The notes under the pieces: model-generated
Database searches by the model: none
What the model was told of the DNA's origin: nothing
Seen by the model: the letters and a program-made list of their open reading frames with translations, nothing else
IMG/VR virus record: IMGVR_UViG_3300037042_002125
Coordinates: 124,001 to 188,000 of that record
Strand: one strand, 5' to 3'
Length of the DNA stretch: 64,000 nucleotides
Source: a virus
Position numbers and translations under genes: made by a program
In this document: in pieces, positions 51,002-60,032 of the stretch
How the letters are laid out: every line of letters begins with the position of its first letter
Position numbering within the stretch: the first letter of the stretch is position 1

Positions 51002-52870
51002 ATGGCAACACTCGACCAACTCAAAGATCAATACCTTGCCGCAAAAGAAAAATACTACAACGATAAAAACGGCAAGAACCTTATGTCGGACGCAATGTTC
51101 GATAAGCTTGAAGACAAGATACGCAAAGCCGACCCTAAATGGAAAGGGTTTAAGGCAGGGGCACCCGTCAACAAAAAGACGAAGGTGAAGTTGCCTATCC
51201 CTATGTTCTCGCTCGATAAATTGAAGGCACCAACTGTACAGGCATGGCTAGACAACCAAAACCCAAATGACGACGTAACGTTGAGCGATAAGCTTGATGG
51301 GTCCTCCCTTGAGATCGTCTACACTCGTGGTGTACCTACATTTTGTGCCACCAGAGGCAATGGCGTCATTGGTGGAGAGGTTAGCTTCTTGATACCTCAC
51401 CTGAGGATTCCACAGAAGGTAGGGACCGCAGACTTCACTATCCGCTGCGAAGGCTTGTTCTCTAAGGCAGGTTTCCTCAAGTACAAAGCTGAGTTTGACG
51501 CAGCCCGCAATGCAGCCAGTGGTATCTTGAACAGGCAAGACATTCACCACAGCATGAAGGACCTCAAGGTAGTGGTGTTGCAGGTCATGAAGCCTAACGT
51601 TCAACCTAGTAAGGGCTTGCGTTGGGCAAAGCAAAAGGGCTTCACTGTCGTCCCGTTCAAAGTGTTTAAGGTGCGTGATCTTAATGCACACAACCTAAGC
51701 ACCCTTCTGGCCCAGCGTAAGGTCGCATCTAAATTTGACATGGATGGGCTTGTCCTTACGCTTGACAAGGTCAACAAACTGCCAATGAACGGCAACCCCG
51801 ACTGGGCAAAGGCCTTCAAACAAAACATTGATACTGATAGTGCGCCTGTCACCACAGTAAGAGCAGTAGAGTGGGAAGTGTCATCTCACGGCCTTATCAA
51901 ACCAGTGATTGTGTATGACGCGATAAATTGGGACGGTAGCACTCTAACTAGAGCAAGTGCCTACAACGCCAAATTCGTCAACCTGAATGGCATTGGTATA
52001 GGGTCGAAAGTTGCCTTGATACGCTCAGGAGAAATAATACCTAAGGTTGTCAAGGTTTTGAAAAAAGCAGCAAGGACAGCTATCCCTGATCCTAAAGTGT
52101 TCGGTGACTACCACTTAACCAAGAATGACACTGACTATGTGCTGAGCGCACCCCTTGAGAATGAGGATTTCCGGGTCAAGAAGATTGCCCGCTTCTTTGC
52201 TAACCTCGAAGTTGATTACCTACGTGAGCAGACAGTTCGCAAGATGTACGAGGTAGGCTTTGACAACGTCAAGAGCATAACACGGGCGACAGTCAAAGAC
52301 TTCATGGGCATCCCTGGCATACAGGCCAAGGGCGCCAACAAACTCTATGAGGCTATCCATTCCAAAATAGACCAAGGCGTTCCTGTGGTAAAACTGATGG
52401 ACGCTAGTGGTGTGTTTCCCAGTGGTATGGGCGAGACACGTTTTGAAACCATTGCCAAGTACCATGACTTATTGGACCTGTGCGCTTTGCCCGAGTCTGA
52501 ACAATTGGCTATTCTGTTGAAAATTCCTGGGTTCAAAGACTTGACTGCTGACTTCTTTATCAGAGGCAGTAAGAAGTTTCTCAAGTGGGTTAAGCTAGTA
52601 GGTATAACCCCGGTTAAGCCAAAGAAAGTGAGGGTAAAACTTGACAGCCAAAAACTCGCAGGAATGGGAATCAGTTGGACTGGGTATCGCAGCGATGAAC
52701 AAGAAAGCACCGTCAAAGCAAACGGCGGAACAGTTGAGAGCTTCGGAGGACGGACGAAAACTTTGCTGGTTAGTCCAACCGGAAAGGCAAGCTCAAAAGC
52801 CCAGAAAGCAGAACAAAAAGGAATCCCAGTCATGACATGGGAAGCCTTTGCACGCAAGTACAAACTCTAG
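51002..52870 (+). CDS. ligA: NAD-dependent DNA ligase
   Basis: A 622-residue protein. K97-L-D-G-S-S is the adenylation motif (K97 takes AMP). The region TRGNGVIGGEV, then RNAASGILN and FDMDGLVLTLDKV match the nucleotidyltransferase motifs of LigA. The OB domain region (GIGSKVALIRSGEIIPKVVKV) follows, then a HhH-type part and a C-terminal BRCT-like domain (about 545-620). The zinc finger Cys4 of bacterial LigA is not obvious. It seals nicks left by the flap endonuclease. Most T4-like phages use ATP-dependent ligases, so an NAD enzyme is notable. Confidence 0.93.
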   Translation: MATLDQLKDQYLAAKEKYYNDKNGKNLMSDAMFDKLEDKIRKADPKWKGFKAGAPVNKKTKVKLPIPMFSLDKLKAPTVQAWLDNQNPNDDVTLSDKLDGSSLEIVYTRGVPTFCATRGNGVIGGEVSFLIPHLRIPQKVGTADFTIRCEGLFSKAGFLKYKAEFDAARNAASGILNRQDIHHSMKDLKVVVLQVMKPNVQPSKGLRWAKQKGFTVVPFKVFKVRDLNAHNLSTLLAQRKVASKFDMDGLVLTLDKVNKLPMNGNPDWAKAFKQNIDTDSAPVTTVRAVEWEVSSHGLIKPVIVYDAINWDGSTLTRASAYNAKFVNLNGIGIGSKVALIRSGEIIPKVVKVLKKAARTAIPDPKVFGDYHLTKNDTDYVLSAPLENEDFRVKKIARFFANLEVDYLREQTVRKMYEVGFDNVKSITRATVKDFMGIPGIQAKGANKLYEAIHSKIDQGVPVVKLMDASGVFPSGMGETRFETIAKYHDLLDLCALPESEQLAILLKIPGFKDLTADFFIRGSKKFLKWVKLVGITPVKPKKVRVKLDSQKLAGMGISWTGYRSDEQESTVKANGGTVESFGGRTKTLLVSPTGKASSKAQKAEQKGIPVMTWEAFARKYKL

Positions 52871-52880
52871 GAAGTACAGT

Positions 52881-53393
52881 ATGGAAGCACACACCTACGC
52901 AAACATTAGGGAATCTATTCGATCTGGAGATTTGCTGGCCTTTTCTCATGGAGACTTCAAGTCGTTTAATGGCATGCTTGTCAAAGGGGTCCGTGTGTTT
53001 ACAACATCCACCTATAGCCATGTGGCAGTAGCGTGGGTTGCAAAAGATAGAGTGTTTGCTCTTGAGGCAGTTGTGCCTAAGGTACGGATATTTCCCTTGA
53101 GCTTGTTAGGCGATTTTGATCTTATTCCGCTAGAAGCGCCTTGGACAGCAGACACAGAACAGTATGCTTTGTCAAAGGTAGGCGCTGACTACTCGAGGTG
53201 GACAGCAATACAAGGCTTCTTCAACCCTCTTGCTGATGGTGACGTTTCAGAATGTGCAGCCTATGCTCGTGAGGTTTTGAAGCGCGATGGAATTGATTTA
53301 GGGAAAATGTCCCGACCGGATACTGTCATTCATGCTGCCCAAGATTTGGGTGCCACTTTGATTCATGTCGCCAACGGCGGCTATGTAGCTTAA
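52881..53393 (+). CDS. Permuted NlpC/P60-like peptidase
   Basis: A 170-residue protein from ATG 52881; the in-frame ATG at 52848 lies inside the ligase gene. GDLLAFSHG, then TYSHVAVAWV with H47, and SECAAYARE with C125 follow the circularly permuted NlpC/P60 (YiiX/LRAT-like) order, in which the His strand precedes the Cys helix. Such enzymes cut peptide cross-links or acyl bonds. No signal peptide is seen, so it would act in the cytoplasm, in the virion, or after lysis. It directly precedes a fibre gene, so a tail-associated role is possible. Confidence 0.6.
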   Translation: MEAHTYANIRESIRSGDLLAFSHGDFKSFNGMLVKGVRVFTTSTYSHVAVAWVAKDRVFALEAVVPKVRIFPLSLLGDFDLIPLEAPWTADTEQYALSKVGADYSRWTAIQGFFNPLADGDVSECAAYAREVLKRDGIDLGKMSRPDTVIHAAQDLGATLIHVANGGYVA

Positions 53394-53410
53394 TCTTTAG
53401 AAAGTTCACT

Positions 53411-55363
53411 ATGATATTCCAAGTAACAGACGCAGGTCGGCTCCTCCTAGATTCAATGCCAGATGGTGTTGTAATAACACGAGCAGACTTTGGGGATGCT
53501 TTCAACTACTCCTTGCCACCTAACCCAACTGGCCTAACTGGTGCATTGGTTTATAGCGCCAACGTAGTGTGGAATCCACAAATAGTTGATGTGAATACTC
53601 TACGCTATTCTATTCTACTGGCTAACTCTTTACCAAGCTTTGCCTTTGGCGAAGTTGCTCTCTACAGTGACACCACGTTGTTGGGAGTTGCCGTTAATGC
53701 TGTTATGCTTAACAAAATTGGTCCAGTTAGTGGATCAAGTGGACAAACCTTCAAGCTTGATTTCTTTATTGGTAACGCTCCAGGTCAGCAATATGCTGTA
53801 GGTGACGTTATAGGAGATCAACGTGCCTTTGCGCGTCTGCCAGTTCCAGACCTTCTCAAACCTCCTGCTCTCAATGAGACAAATGCCTATGTCATCTATG
53901 GTATTGGTGAGAATGATATTCCGTATTTTGCATTCTCTGATCCAACAGGCAAGTGGAGTTTCAGTTCAAAACCGTCAATCTACATAACAGGTACAATAAG
54001 TGATGTTGGTACGTATGGCCTACAAAGCTTTGATATTACTGGTAGCTACCCAGGGCCAGTAACTGACCTAGTTCTTCAATTTGTATCTGGCACAACTCGC
54101 GGCTACTGCCGTCAAGTATCTTCTATGGTGACAGATGGAATTGTGTGGACAACTCCGATGACTTATCTGCCGTCTGTTGGGGACAGTTTCATAATCCTAG
54201 GTCCCCAAGTGTCTAGTGGCGGTACCATAACCGCCACAGCGGACGACTACGCAGCGTTCTCTTTCAATGGTTCGGCATTGGTAGTACCACAAACCTTTGG
54301 TCACTATGTAAATACCTTTGAGAGTGGTACTAGCACTAGGTTGAGTCATACTAGCCTAACTTCTGCACACTACAATGGAGGAGGTAATACTGCTCTTGGG
54401 TATAGCTCCTTGGCACAAATATCTGTTGGTAACAACAACACAGCAGTTGGCGATCAAGCAATGAGAGATACAGGCGGTGGCGATAACAATACTGTCGTTG
54501 GTGCACAATCGCTTTCTTCTGACGCCTCTGGGGTATCAGGTAATTCTACTTTGGGTTACAACACTTTAAGTTGGTTAACACAGGGCAACAATAACGTTGC
54601 CATAGGGCACTCTGCATTAGCCACAGCAGGTTCCCTTATCGATAACGTTGCAGTTGGGGCGTTTTCCTTAACCAATTTGTTGGGTCAAGGTGCAGGTGCA
54701 GGCAATGGACATCGTAATGTGGCCGTTGGCGCATACTCTTTAACAGGTAGCACTATAGGGGATGACAATACTGCAATAGGTCATAGTGCGGCATACAGTT
54801 CCACCAGTGGGGTTAGAAATACGGCCGTAGGTGGTAAGGCTATGTACAGCGTAACTGTCGGGTATAACAATACTGCCGTTGGTTACTATGCAGGTCAAAA
54901 CCTTACAACAGGTACTAACAATACGTTCCTGGGGTACAATGCTTTGGCGTTAACAGGAACCGCATCTAATACAATTACGTTGGGCAACAGTGCCATAACG
55001 ACGTTGCGTTGCCAGGTTACAACAATTACCGCACTGTCTGATTTTAGGGACAAAACAGACATTATGCCGTTGCAGCAAGGTATAGATTTTGTCATGGGCC
55101 TTAAGCCCGTTAGCTTCACTTGGAATACTAGAGATGGTTCCAAGGTAGGCATTAAAGATAGCGGATTCATTGCACAAGACCTTAAGCAGTCTCAAGATGA
55201 AGTAGGGGCCCAGGACATTTTAAAGTTAGTCTGCGAAGACGACCCTGAACATCTTGAAGCATCTGCTGGTCGCTTGTTGCCAGTCTTGGTAAAGGCTATC
55301 CAGGACCTTACAAACCAAGTCAATAGTCTTAAGGCCGAGTTAGCTATTCTTAAGGGGGCCTAA
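53411..55363 (+). CDS. Second tail fibre with S74 chaperone, no collagen region
   Basis: A 650-residue protein. Residues 1-270 are a paralogue of the N-terminal domain of the long fibre at 11060 (ITRADFG, PPNPTGL, NTLRY, FGEVALY). Residues about 300-530 carry YadA-head-like repeats ([24 protein letters not shown]). The S74 domain begins at S543-D-F-R-D-K, then PVSFTWNTRDGSKVGIKDSGFIAQ, with cleavage expected before S543. The collagen array of the long fibre is absent here. A separate small collagen-like protein is encoded at 56176. It may be an alternative receptor-binding fibre. Confidence 0.88.
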   Translation: MIFQVTDAGRLLLDSMPDGVVITRADFGDAFNYSLPPNPTGLTGALVYSANVVWNPQIVDVNTLRYSILLANSLPSFAFGEVALYSDTTLLGVAVNAVMLNKIGPVSGSSGQTFKLDFFIGNAPGQQYAVGDVIGDQRAFARLPVPDLLKPPALNETNAYVIYGIGENDIPYFAFSDPTGKWSFSSKPSIYITGTISDVGTYGLQSFDITGSYPGPVTDLVLQFVSGTTRGYCRQVSSMVTDGIVWTTPMTYLPSVGDSFIILGPQVSSGGTITATADDYAAFSFNGSALVVPQTFGHYVNTFESGTSTRLSHTSLTSAHYNGGGNTALGYSSLAQISVGNNNTAVGDQAMRDTGGGDNNTVVGAQSLSSDASGVSGNSTLGYNTLSWLTQGNNNVAIGHSALATAGSLIDNVAVGAFSLTNLLGQGAGAGNGHRNVAVGAYSLTGSTIGDDNTAIGHSAAYSSTSGVRNTAVGGKAMYSVTVGYNNTAVGYYAGQNLTTGTNNTFLGYNALALTGTASNTITLGNSAITTLRCQVTTITALSDFRDKTDIMPLQQGIDFVMGLKPVSFTWNTRDGSKVGIKDSGFIAQDLKQSQDEVGAQDILKLVCEDDPEHLEASAGRLLPVLVKAIQDLTNQVNSLKAELAILKGA

Positions 55364-55407
55364 CACTAATTTTATTGGTAAACGGGAAACACACTAAGGC
55401 GGTATTT

Positions 55408-55968
55408 ATGGTAACTAAGAGAGACAATGGTGACCCCATAGATACTGGGGATTTCCCAGAGGACTTTGTTCCTTCACAACTAAAACTTGAAGCACTTGTC
55501 TCTCATCCAAGTAGATTTGGAAAAGGGCACGAGCGAGAGTACGAATATGAATCAGACAGCAGGTTCAGATTAGATGCGGAAAACTCTAATACAGAATACT
55601 TGAATGGTGCTGCACCTAATTTTTCTGACCGCAGAGTTGCCAATGATGAAGCTGCTATCTTTCATTTGGTAAAACAAATTCATTCAGACGTAAAACATCT
55701 AGATGGGAAATTAAGCTCTCACATCATAGACGAACCTAAGGATACGGCTAAAGCAATACAAAAGGCAATAACCGAATTGGTTCCTAACGGTGATGTGTCA
55801 AAACACTTTAATAGTCACAAGAGTGCTTTTGATTCTGATGATGCTAATAAAAAAATGTGGCGGGGCATAATAGAAAAAACAGTTGGGGGAGTTATTTGGG
55901 CTGCTTTAGGTTTATTAGCTCTTGCCATATGGGAATACGTAAAGAAGCAATTGGGAGTATCAAAATGA
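55408..55968 (+). CDS. Protein with C-terminal transmembrane helix
   Basis: A 186-residue protein. ATG 55408 (preceded by AAGGCGG) is chosen over TTG 55375. It is charged and soluble for about 150 residues, with one transmembrane helix near the end (about 156-175: VGGVIWAALGLLALAIWEYV), then a short basic tail. A single C-terminal helix fits an inner-membrane tail-anchored protein. It could be part of lysis or of superinfection exclusion; no motif is recognised. The stop lies in the first copy of a 25-bp tandem repeat. Confidence 0.5.
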   Translation: MVTKRDNGDPIDTGDFPEDFVPSQLKLEALVSHPSRFGKGHEREYEYESDSRFRLDAENSNTEYLNGAAPNFSDRRVANDEAAIFHLVKQIHSDVKHLDGKLSSHIIDEPKDTAKAIQKAITELVPNGDVSKHFNSHKSAFDSDDANKKMWRGIIEKTVGGVIWAALGLLALAIWEYVKKQLGVSK

Positions 55969-55992
55969 GAAGCAATTGGGAGTATCAAAATG
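55943..55992 (+). repeat. 25-bp perfect tandem duplication across a stop/start junction
   Basis: AGAAGCAATTGGGAGTATCA and the last 5 bases AAATG are repeated exactly at 55943-55967 and 55968-55992. Each copy contains GGGAG and ends in ATG. The first copy ends the upstream gene (TGA at 55966-55968); the second supplies the start of the downstream gene. The duplication seems recent. Confidence 0.95.
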
Positions 55993-56133
55993 AGTAGGCA
56001 ATTTAGATATGCGTTGGCAATTTGGCCGTTTGTGCTAGGTCTTTTGATCATATTTGGGTTGTACGAGGAGAACATTATTTCTTCCTTGTTATTGGAGATA
56101 CCTAGCAATATATCAAACGTTATCTCTAAGTAA
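55990..56133 (+). CDS. 47-residue membrane protein
   Basis: An ATG at 55990 with GGGAG nine bases upstream begins a 47-residue protein. It has one transmembrane helix (about 6-24: RYALAIWPFVLGLLIIFGLY) and a short C-terminal part. A small holin-like or pinholin-like protein is possible, but no lysis gene is adjacent (the endolysin is at 22667). It is too short for most automatic annotation. Confidence 0.55.
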   Translation: MSRQFRYALAIWPFVLGLLIIFGLYEENIISSLLLEIPSNISNVISK

Positions 56134-56175
56134 TTTAATGTGTAAATTGTTTTCAACGCCTACAAAGGACAAATC

Positions 56176-56790
56176 ATGCTAATGCTGTTGCAAAAGACTT
56201 TCATGGATGACACAGGTACGCCATATGCGAATTACCCTGTTGTTATCACTGAGTGTGGTTCAAACAATCCTGTTCGCCTGTACACCCAATCAGGGTTGTT
56301 GATGGAACGTTTTGGAAATACAAAAACAGATTCAGACGGAATCATTTCTGTGTATGTGTCAGATGAAAAATTCTATGGCGCAAATCTTTTTAATCCCTCA
56401 AACGGGTTGAAGGTACAAAGTGTATACCGTCTTGACGTTGGTAATGGCGCTGACGTTCGCGTTGGCCCAACTGGCGCAGCCTCTACTGTTACTGGACCTA
56501 CAGGACCGTCTGTCACAGGACCGTCTGTCACAGGTCCCACTGGCGCAGCCTCTACTGTTACTGGACCTACAGGACCGTCTGTCACAGGACCGTCTGTCAC
56601 AGGTCCCACTGGTGCTGACTCAACTGTTCCTGGACCTACAGGTCCTCAAGGTGACTCGTTGACGGGACCCACTGGTGCTGACTCGTCAGTCACGGGACCT
56701 ACAGGTGCCGCAGGCAACGATGGGGCTACTGGCCCGACCGGTGCAGACGGTGTGGCTGGCCCAACAGGCCCAACAGGCGCAGCACCCTGA
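56176..56790 (+). CDS. Small collagen-like fibre/tip protein
   Basis: A 204-residue protein. Residues 1-95 are a beta-rich head ([21 protein letters not shown], then [12 protein letters not shown]). From about 96 to the end is a Gly-X-Y array ([25 protein letters not shown]) of the same type as in the long fibre. It contains two copies of a 69-bp direct repeat. It has no S74 domain. It may attach to the fibre at 53411 or form a separate short fibre. No trimerisation domain is obvious. Confidence 0.75.
   Translation: MLMLLQKTFMDDTGTPYANYPVVITECGSNNPVRLYTQSGLLMERFGNTKTDSDGIISVYVSDEKFYGANLFNPSNGLKVQSVYRLDVGNGADVRVGPTGAASTVTGPTGPSVTGPSVTGPTGAASTVTGPTGPSVTGPSVTGPTGADSTVPGPTGPQGDSLTGPTGADSSVTGPTGAAGNDGATGPTGADGVAGPTGPTGAAP
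56471..56608 (+). repeat. 69-bp direct repeat in the small collagen-like gene
   Basis: CTGGCGCAGCCTCTACTGTT starts at 56471 and again at 56540. The unit is 69 bp, 23 codons, two full copies, with a partial third at 56609. It encodes [17 protein letters not shown] and related triplets. Confidence 0.9.
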
Positions 56791-56800
56791 TCTGATGTGA

Positions 56801-56809
56801 TGTAAATAC
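56801..56809 (+). promoter_or_regulatory. TGTAAATAC box upstream of the SprT-like gene
   Basis: TGTAAATAC on the plus strand after the collagen-like gene and just before a stem-loop (56811-56843). It may drive the 56884-59957 genes. Confidence 0.4.
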
Positions 56810-56810
56810 T

Positions 56811-56843
56811 AGGTGGGGTGCAGTTAACTACTGTACTCCACCT
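56811..56843 (+). terminator. Stem-loop after the collagen-like gene
   Basis: AGGTGGGGTGCAGT (56811-56824) pairs with ACTGTACTCCACCT (56830-56843): 14 bp with two G-U pairs and a 5-base loop. It is followed by TTGTGCG rather than a clean U tract. It lies just after a TGTAAATAC box, so it could be a terminator, or a 5' leader structure of the next transcript. Confidence 0.4.
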
Positions 56844-56883
56844 TTGTGCGTTATTTGTCGTATACCAACTCAGGAACAATATC

Positions 56884-57747
56884 ATGTCTATACAGGCTTT
56901 ACAGAGAGATGCTGAAGAAGCTTCTTTAAGTCATGGCAGACTGACTGTTGACTCAAGTTCTGGTATCACCCTTCCTCCAGACATAAAATTCAAAACACCT
57001 TTTGCGTTCTGCAAGATATCCCAAGGCAGCACGTTCAAGATGAAATACCTATCTGAGAGGTGGCACTTCTTTAACAAGGAGTTGTTTGGTGGGTCAATGA
57101 CAGAGCCAAAGTTGATTATAACCAAGGCATTTAAGCACATGAAGACCTTGGGGTTCTGGAGACCTTACACAAAAGAGTTATCCATACATCATAAGCTTTT
57201 CACTCTTGATAGTGACAAACAAATTTTAGGTACCCTTGTGCATGAAATGGCACATGAGTACGATTCTGATATCTTGCAAACCCCAATTAGAGAGCGAATG
57301 ATCAAAAAGGGTCATGGTCCTAGCTGGGACGGTATCATGCGGTCTATTGGTCTGCCTGCAGATGCAATGTTTGCAGGGGACTCTGACGAATTGATTGATG
57401 AAGAACAAAAAGAAAATTTGAATATTCGTAGGGGTAAAATCGAGTCACATAACCAAATAACACCCGCGTCCTTTGACGGCAAGCCTTACATACCAGTTAT
57501 GTTCATCAAGGGCAGCGGGACCTTGGAGCCAATGCTACTCCTAGATTCTCAGCTTGTACATGGCGATCCTAATTCAAGCTACAGAGGGTTTACTAAGAAA
57601 GACTTACGGACAGGTTCTTGCTGGTACGTAGACATAGATAACTGTCTTAAGCCTACATCTGCTCAACTTAAAAAGTTCCCTCCTGAGTTTGACACTATAC
57701 GCACTCTTGAGATAGTTAACTACACGTATGAACGGTATAAGCCTTGA
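56884..57747 (+). CDS. SprT-like metallopeptidase
   Basis: A 287-residue protein. ATG 56884 (with CAGGAAC upstream) is chosen over ATG 56818, which lies in the stem-loop leader. H120-E-M-A-H124 followed by KGHGPSWDGIMRSIG is the SprT signature (HExxH plus the downstream H-G-x-x-W/F motif). SprT/SPRTN proteins degrade DNA-bound proteins; phage versions are uncharacterised. The C-terminal 100 residues are an added region with no match I recognise. Confidence 0.8.
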   Translation: MSIQALQRDAEEASLSHGRLTVDSSSGITLPPDIKFKTPFAFCKISQGSTFKMKYLSERWHFFNKELFGGSMTEPKLIITKAFKHMKTLGFWRPYTKELSIHHKLFTLDSDKQILGTLVHEMAHEYDSDILQTPIRERMIKKGHGPSWDGIMRSIGLPADAMFAGDSDELIDEEQKENLNIRRGKIESHNQITPASFDGKPYIPVMFIKGSGTLEPMLLLDSQLVHGDPNSSYRGFTKKDLRTGSCWYVDIDNCLKPTSAQLKKFPPEFDTIRTLEIVNYTYERYKP

Positions 57748-57786
57748 TAAAGTGCAGGCGAACTAATTCCACTCACTGGAGAGTTT

Positions 57787-58275
57787 ATGTCCAAAGCAAA
57801 TTCACAACCTGAGACAAGTAAATGGGTCCCACCTTTCCAAAGGGCAGACAGCATAACACTTGACGGGTGTCATTACCTTCTAAGTAGGTTCAATAATAAA
57901 TGGGCAGTATTGCACGATGGTGATTGGGCTATTCTCCCCGAAGAAAAGTACATTTTTGTCTACATGGGAAGAGAGACTAATGGACGGAATTCCAAGTGGA
58001 AAGTTATCCGTAAACAAGGTACACCCAGGCTTACATCTAGTAATGACGAAGAAGCAGAACTTAATACCGAAACCTCAGATGGTCTTAAGGACTTCCAAGT
58101 TGTGGCCAACATCAACAAACACAAAGATACCTTGCACATTAGGGCACACAATGCTCGCCATGCTGAGATGATTGCGTTCTGCGAGTTAAGCACTAGAATA
58201 AAATTGTCTGTGGCTACTCTACGGTCTATGTGCCTACCTGATTCGCTAAACATACAATTACAACCAGAAGATTGA
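57787..58275 (+). CDS. Hypothetical protein
   Basis: A 162-residue protein. The middle is beta-rich (NKWAVLHDGDWAILPEEKYIFVYMGRE... region, about 37-60). The C-terminal half is helical (RHAEMIAFCELSTRIKLSVATL). No recognised motif. It ends 5 bases before the ATG of the topoisomerase gene (58281). Confidence 0.55.
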   Translation: MSKANSQPETSKWVPPFQRADSITLDGCHYLLSRFNNKWAVLHDGDWAILPEEKYIFVYMGRETNGRNSKWKVIRKQGTPRLTSSNDEEAELNTETSDGLKDFQVVANINKHKDTLHIRAHNARHAEMIAFCELSTRIKLSVATLRSMCLPDSLNIQLQPED

Positions 58276-58280
58276 CCATC

Positions 58281-59957
58281 ATGTCCAAAAAAGCTTTTTC
58301 TCGTATCGCAACACTGGCTCGCGTAAAGCCGAAAAGCTTAGATAGTTTCATCTACCTTCTGTATGCAGCATCTGCAGTATTGGCAAAAGACGAGACATTG
58401 CCTAAGCTGGCACAGAACGTCACAGCTAAAGCAAAAGACGCGGCAGAGGTAGATGCAGAGCTTGGAACTAAAATTGTCCCAATGTTGGTTAAGATCGTTA
58501 AGTCAAACGACTATGATGAAGAAGAGCTGTCTAAAGATGTTCGCGAACTGAGAAAAGCAATTCGGCGTGACGTTGATACTGATGCACAGGTCAACCATGA
58601 TCACATTGATATGCTAAAGGCCCTTACTGCCTACATATCAAGCCGTGCTGAAGGTGCTCTGCGTAAGTTAATCAGCTTGGCTCCCCTTACCGAGGCAAAC
58701 GAGCTTATAGATGCTTTGACATTCAAGCCAAACTCGCAAAAGGAATTTCTCAAACCACTCGAAAAGATTGTCAATGCGTTTCACCGCAAGGGTACTACAC
58801 TTACTTCCGAAGAGCAGAAAGTACTCAAAGTCAAGTCTCCGAAGGTGCATAAGGAATATCTGCGGCTTCGCAAGGAGTTCAACAACGTCTGGAAAGATGA
58901 GCTACGCAACCTTATTAACAAGGCAGGTCGGCCAATGACTGACTTCCAGTATGCCCTTGACTACTTGAAAAGCCAAGGCATACATAATCCTTTGCCGCCA
59001 GATTTTGAGGGTAACGTAGATGCCAACGGCAAGTTCTATACCAAGACAGGCAAGCTAATTGCTAACGTACCTGGTGTAGGCTTCAAGATCGTAATGAATC
59101 CGGATTACGATCCCAAAGAAGATAACACCTACGTGTTTACTACTGTCAATGCCGAAGGAAAGGTAAGCCAGCATGTCTACACTACCGAGTACCGCAAGAA
59201 GACAACAGACGTTAAGTTCAAGAAGGTAGACGAGCTAGACGCTGTTATTGATAGCGTCCGCAAGAAGTGGATGAAATACGTCAAACAAGGTGGATCAAGT
59301 GTTCAGGCTGTAGCCAGCACGGTATTAGAGTTGATCTATCAATTTAGTGCTCGTGTAGGTTCAATGGGTAATTCTACTGCTGGTCAAGACACTTATGGCA
59401 TAAGCACGTTGCTATACAAGCAAGTCAAAGCAGGAAAGACTGGTATTCTTATAAAGTACCCAGGTAAGAAGGGCGTTGTCCAGTCTCACCTGTTGCAAGG
59501 CTCTACCGTTGAAGCTAAGTGGTTGATCCGTAACATTAAAGAATGTCTTGTTGATAAAGACCCAACAGACAGAGTGTTTACGTTTGATAACAACGGTAAA
59601 TTGTACCCAGTAACAGGCAATATATCTAACAAGTGGTTTGCCAAACTGGGTTCACCCGTTACAGTACACAAACTTAGGCACGTCAAAGGATCTAGATTGT
59701 TTGCCCAAGAGATTGCTGACAATGACAAGGTTATAAACAACCCCAACAAGCCGTTGAACCAATCTCAAGCAGATGCGTTGTTCAAACAAATGGCTACTAA
59801 GGTAGGTGAGTTGTTAGGTCACGTTACTGGCATTGGTAAACAACAGAAAGTTACGCCAATGACTGCGGTGCAGAACTACATATCACCTGCACTAATGATT
59901 GGTTACTATCAAAGACTCAATTTGAGACCGCCAAAGTTCTTGTCCAAATTTGAGTAA
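58281..59957 (+). CDS. Type IB DNA topoisomerase
   Basis: A 558-residue protein from ATG 58281 (TTG 58272 is an alternative). The topo IB catalytic blocks are seen in order: FSARVGSMGN...YGISTLLYKQV (active Arg and the YGxxTL motif), ILIKYPGKKGVVQ (the GKKG strand), TVHKLRHVKGSRLFA (second Arg/His motif) and TPMTAVQNYISPALM, in which Y533 is the predicted nucleophile. The N-terminal 210 residues are helical and do not match the standard N-terminal domain. It should relax positive and negative supercoils ahead of the fork by a 3'-phosphotyrosine intermediate. Tyrosine recombinase was considered and judged less likely. Confidence 0.8.
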   Translation: MSKKAFSRIATLARVKPKSLDSFIYLLYAASAVLAKDETLPKLAQNVTAKAKDAAEVDAELGTKIVPMLVKIVKSNDYDEEELSKDVRELRKAIRRDVDTDAQVNHDHIDMLKALTAYISSRAEGALRKLISLAPLTEANELIDALTFKPNSQKEFLKPLEKIVNAFHRKGTTLTSEEQKVLKVKSPKVHKEYLRLRKEFNNVWKDELRNLINKAGRPMTDFQYALDYLKSQGIHNPLPPDFEGNVDANGKFYTKTGKLIANVPGVGFKIVMNPDYDPKEDNTYVFTTVNAEGKVSQHVYTTEYRKKTTDVKFKKVDELDAVIDSVRKKWMKYVKQGGSSVQAVASTVLELIYQFSARVGSMGNSTAGQDTYGISTLLYKQVKAGKTGILIKYPGKKGVVQSHLLQGSTVEAKWLIRNIKECLVDKDPTDRVFTFDNNGKLYPVTGNISNKWFAKLGSPVTVHKLRHVKGSRLFAQEIADNDKVINNPNKPLNQSQADALFKQMATKVGELLGHVTGIGKQQKVTPMTAVQNYISPALMIGYYQRLNLRPPKFLSKFE

Positions 59958-59980
59958 TAAGACTTGACGTTGCAATAGAA

Positions 59981-60015
59981 AAAGGGGCTGTAGACTAAAA
60001 ATCTACAGCCCCTTT
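59981..60015. terminator. Bidirectional rho-independent terminator
   Basis: A perfect 14-bp stem AAAGGGGCTGTAGA (59981-59994) / TCTACAGCCCCTTT (60002-60015) with loop CTAAAAA. Runs of A and T flank both sides. It separates the plus-strand topoisomerase operon from the converging minus-strand operon. Confidence 0.9.
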
Positions 60016-60032
60016 GTCGTTTGCTTTTCTTG

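Noticed and set aside
58281-59957. Tyrosine recombinase/integrase reading of the topoisomerase gene
   Set aside because: The YGxxTL, GKKG and NYISPAL context fits topo IB better, and there is no attachment site, excisionase or lysogeny gene in view.
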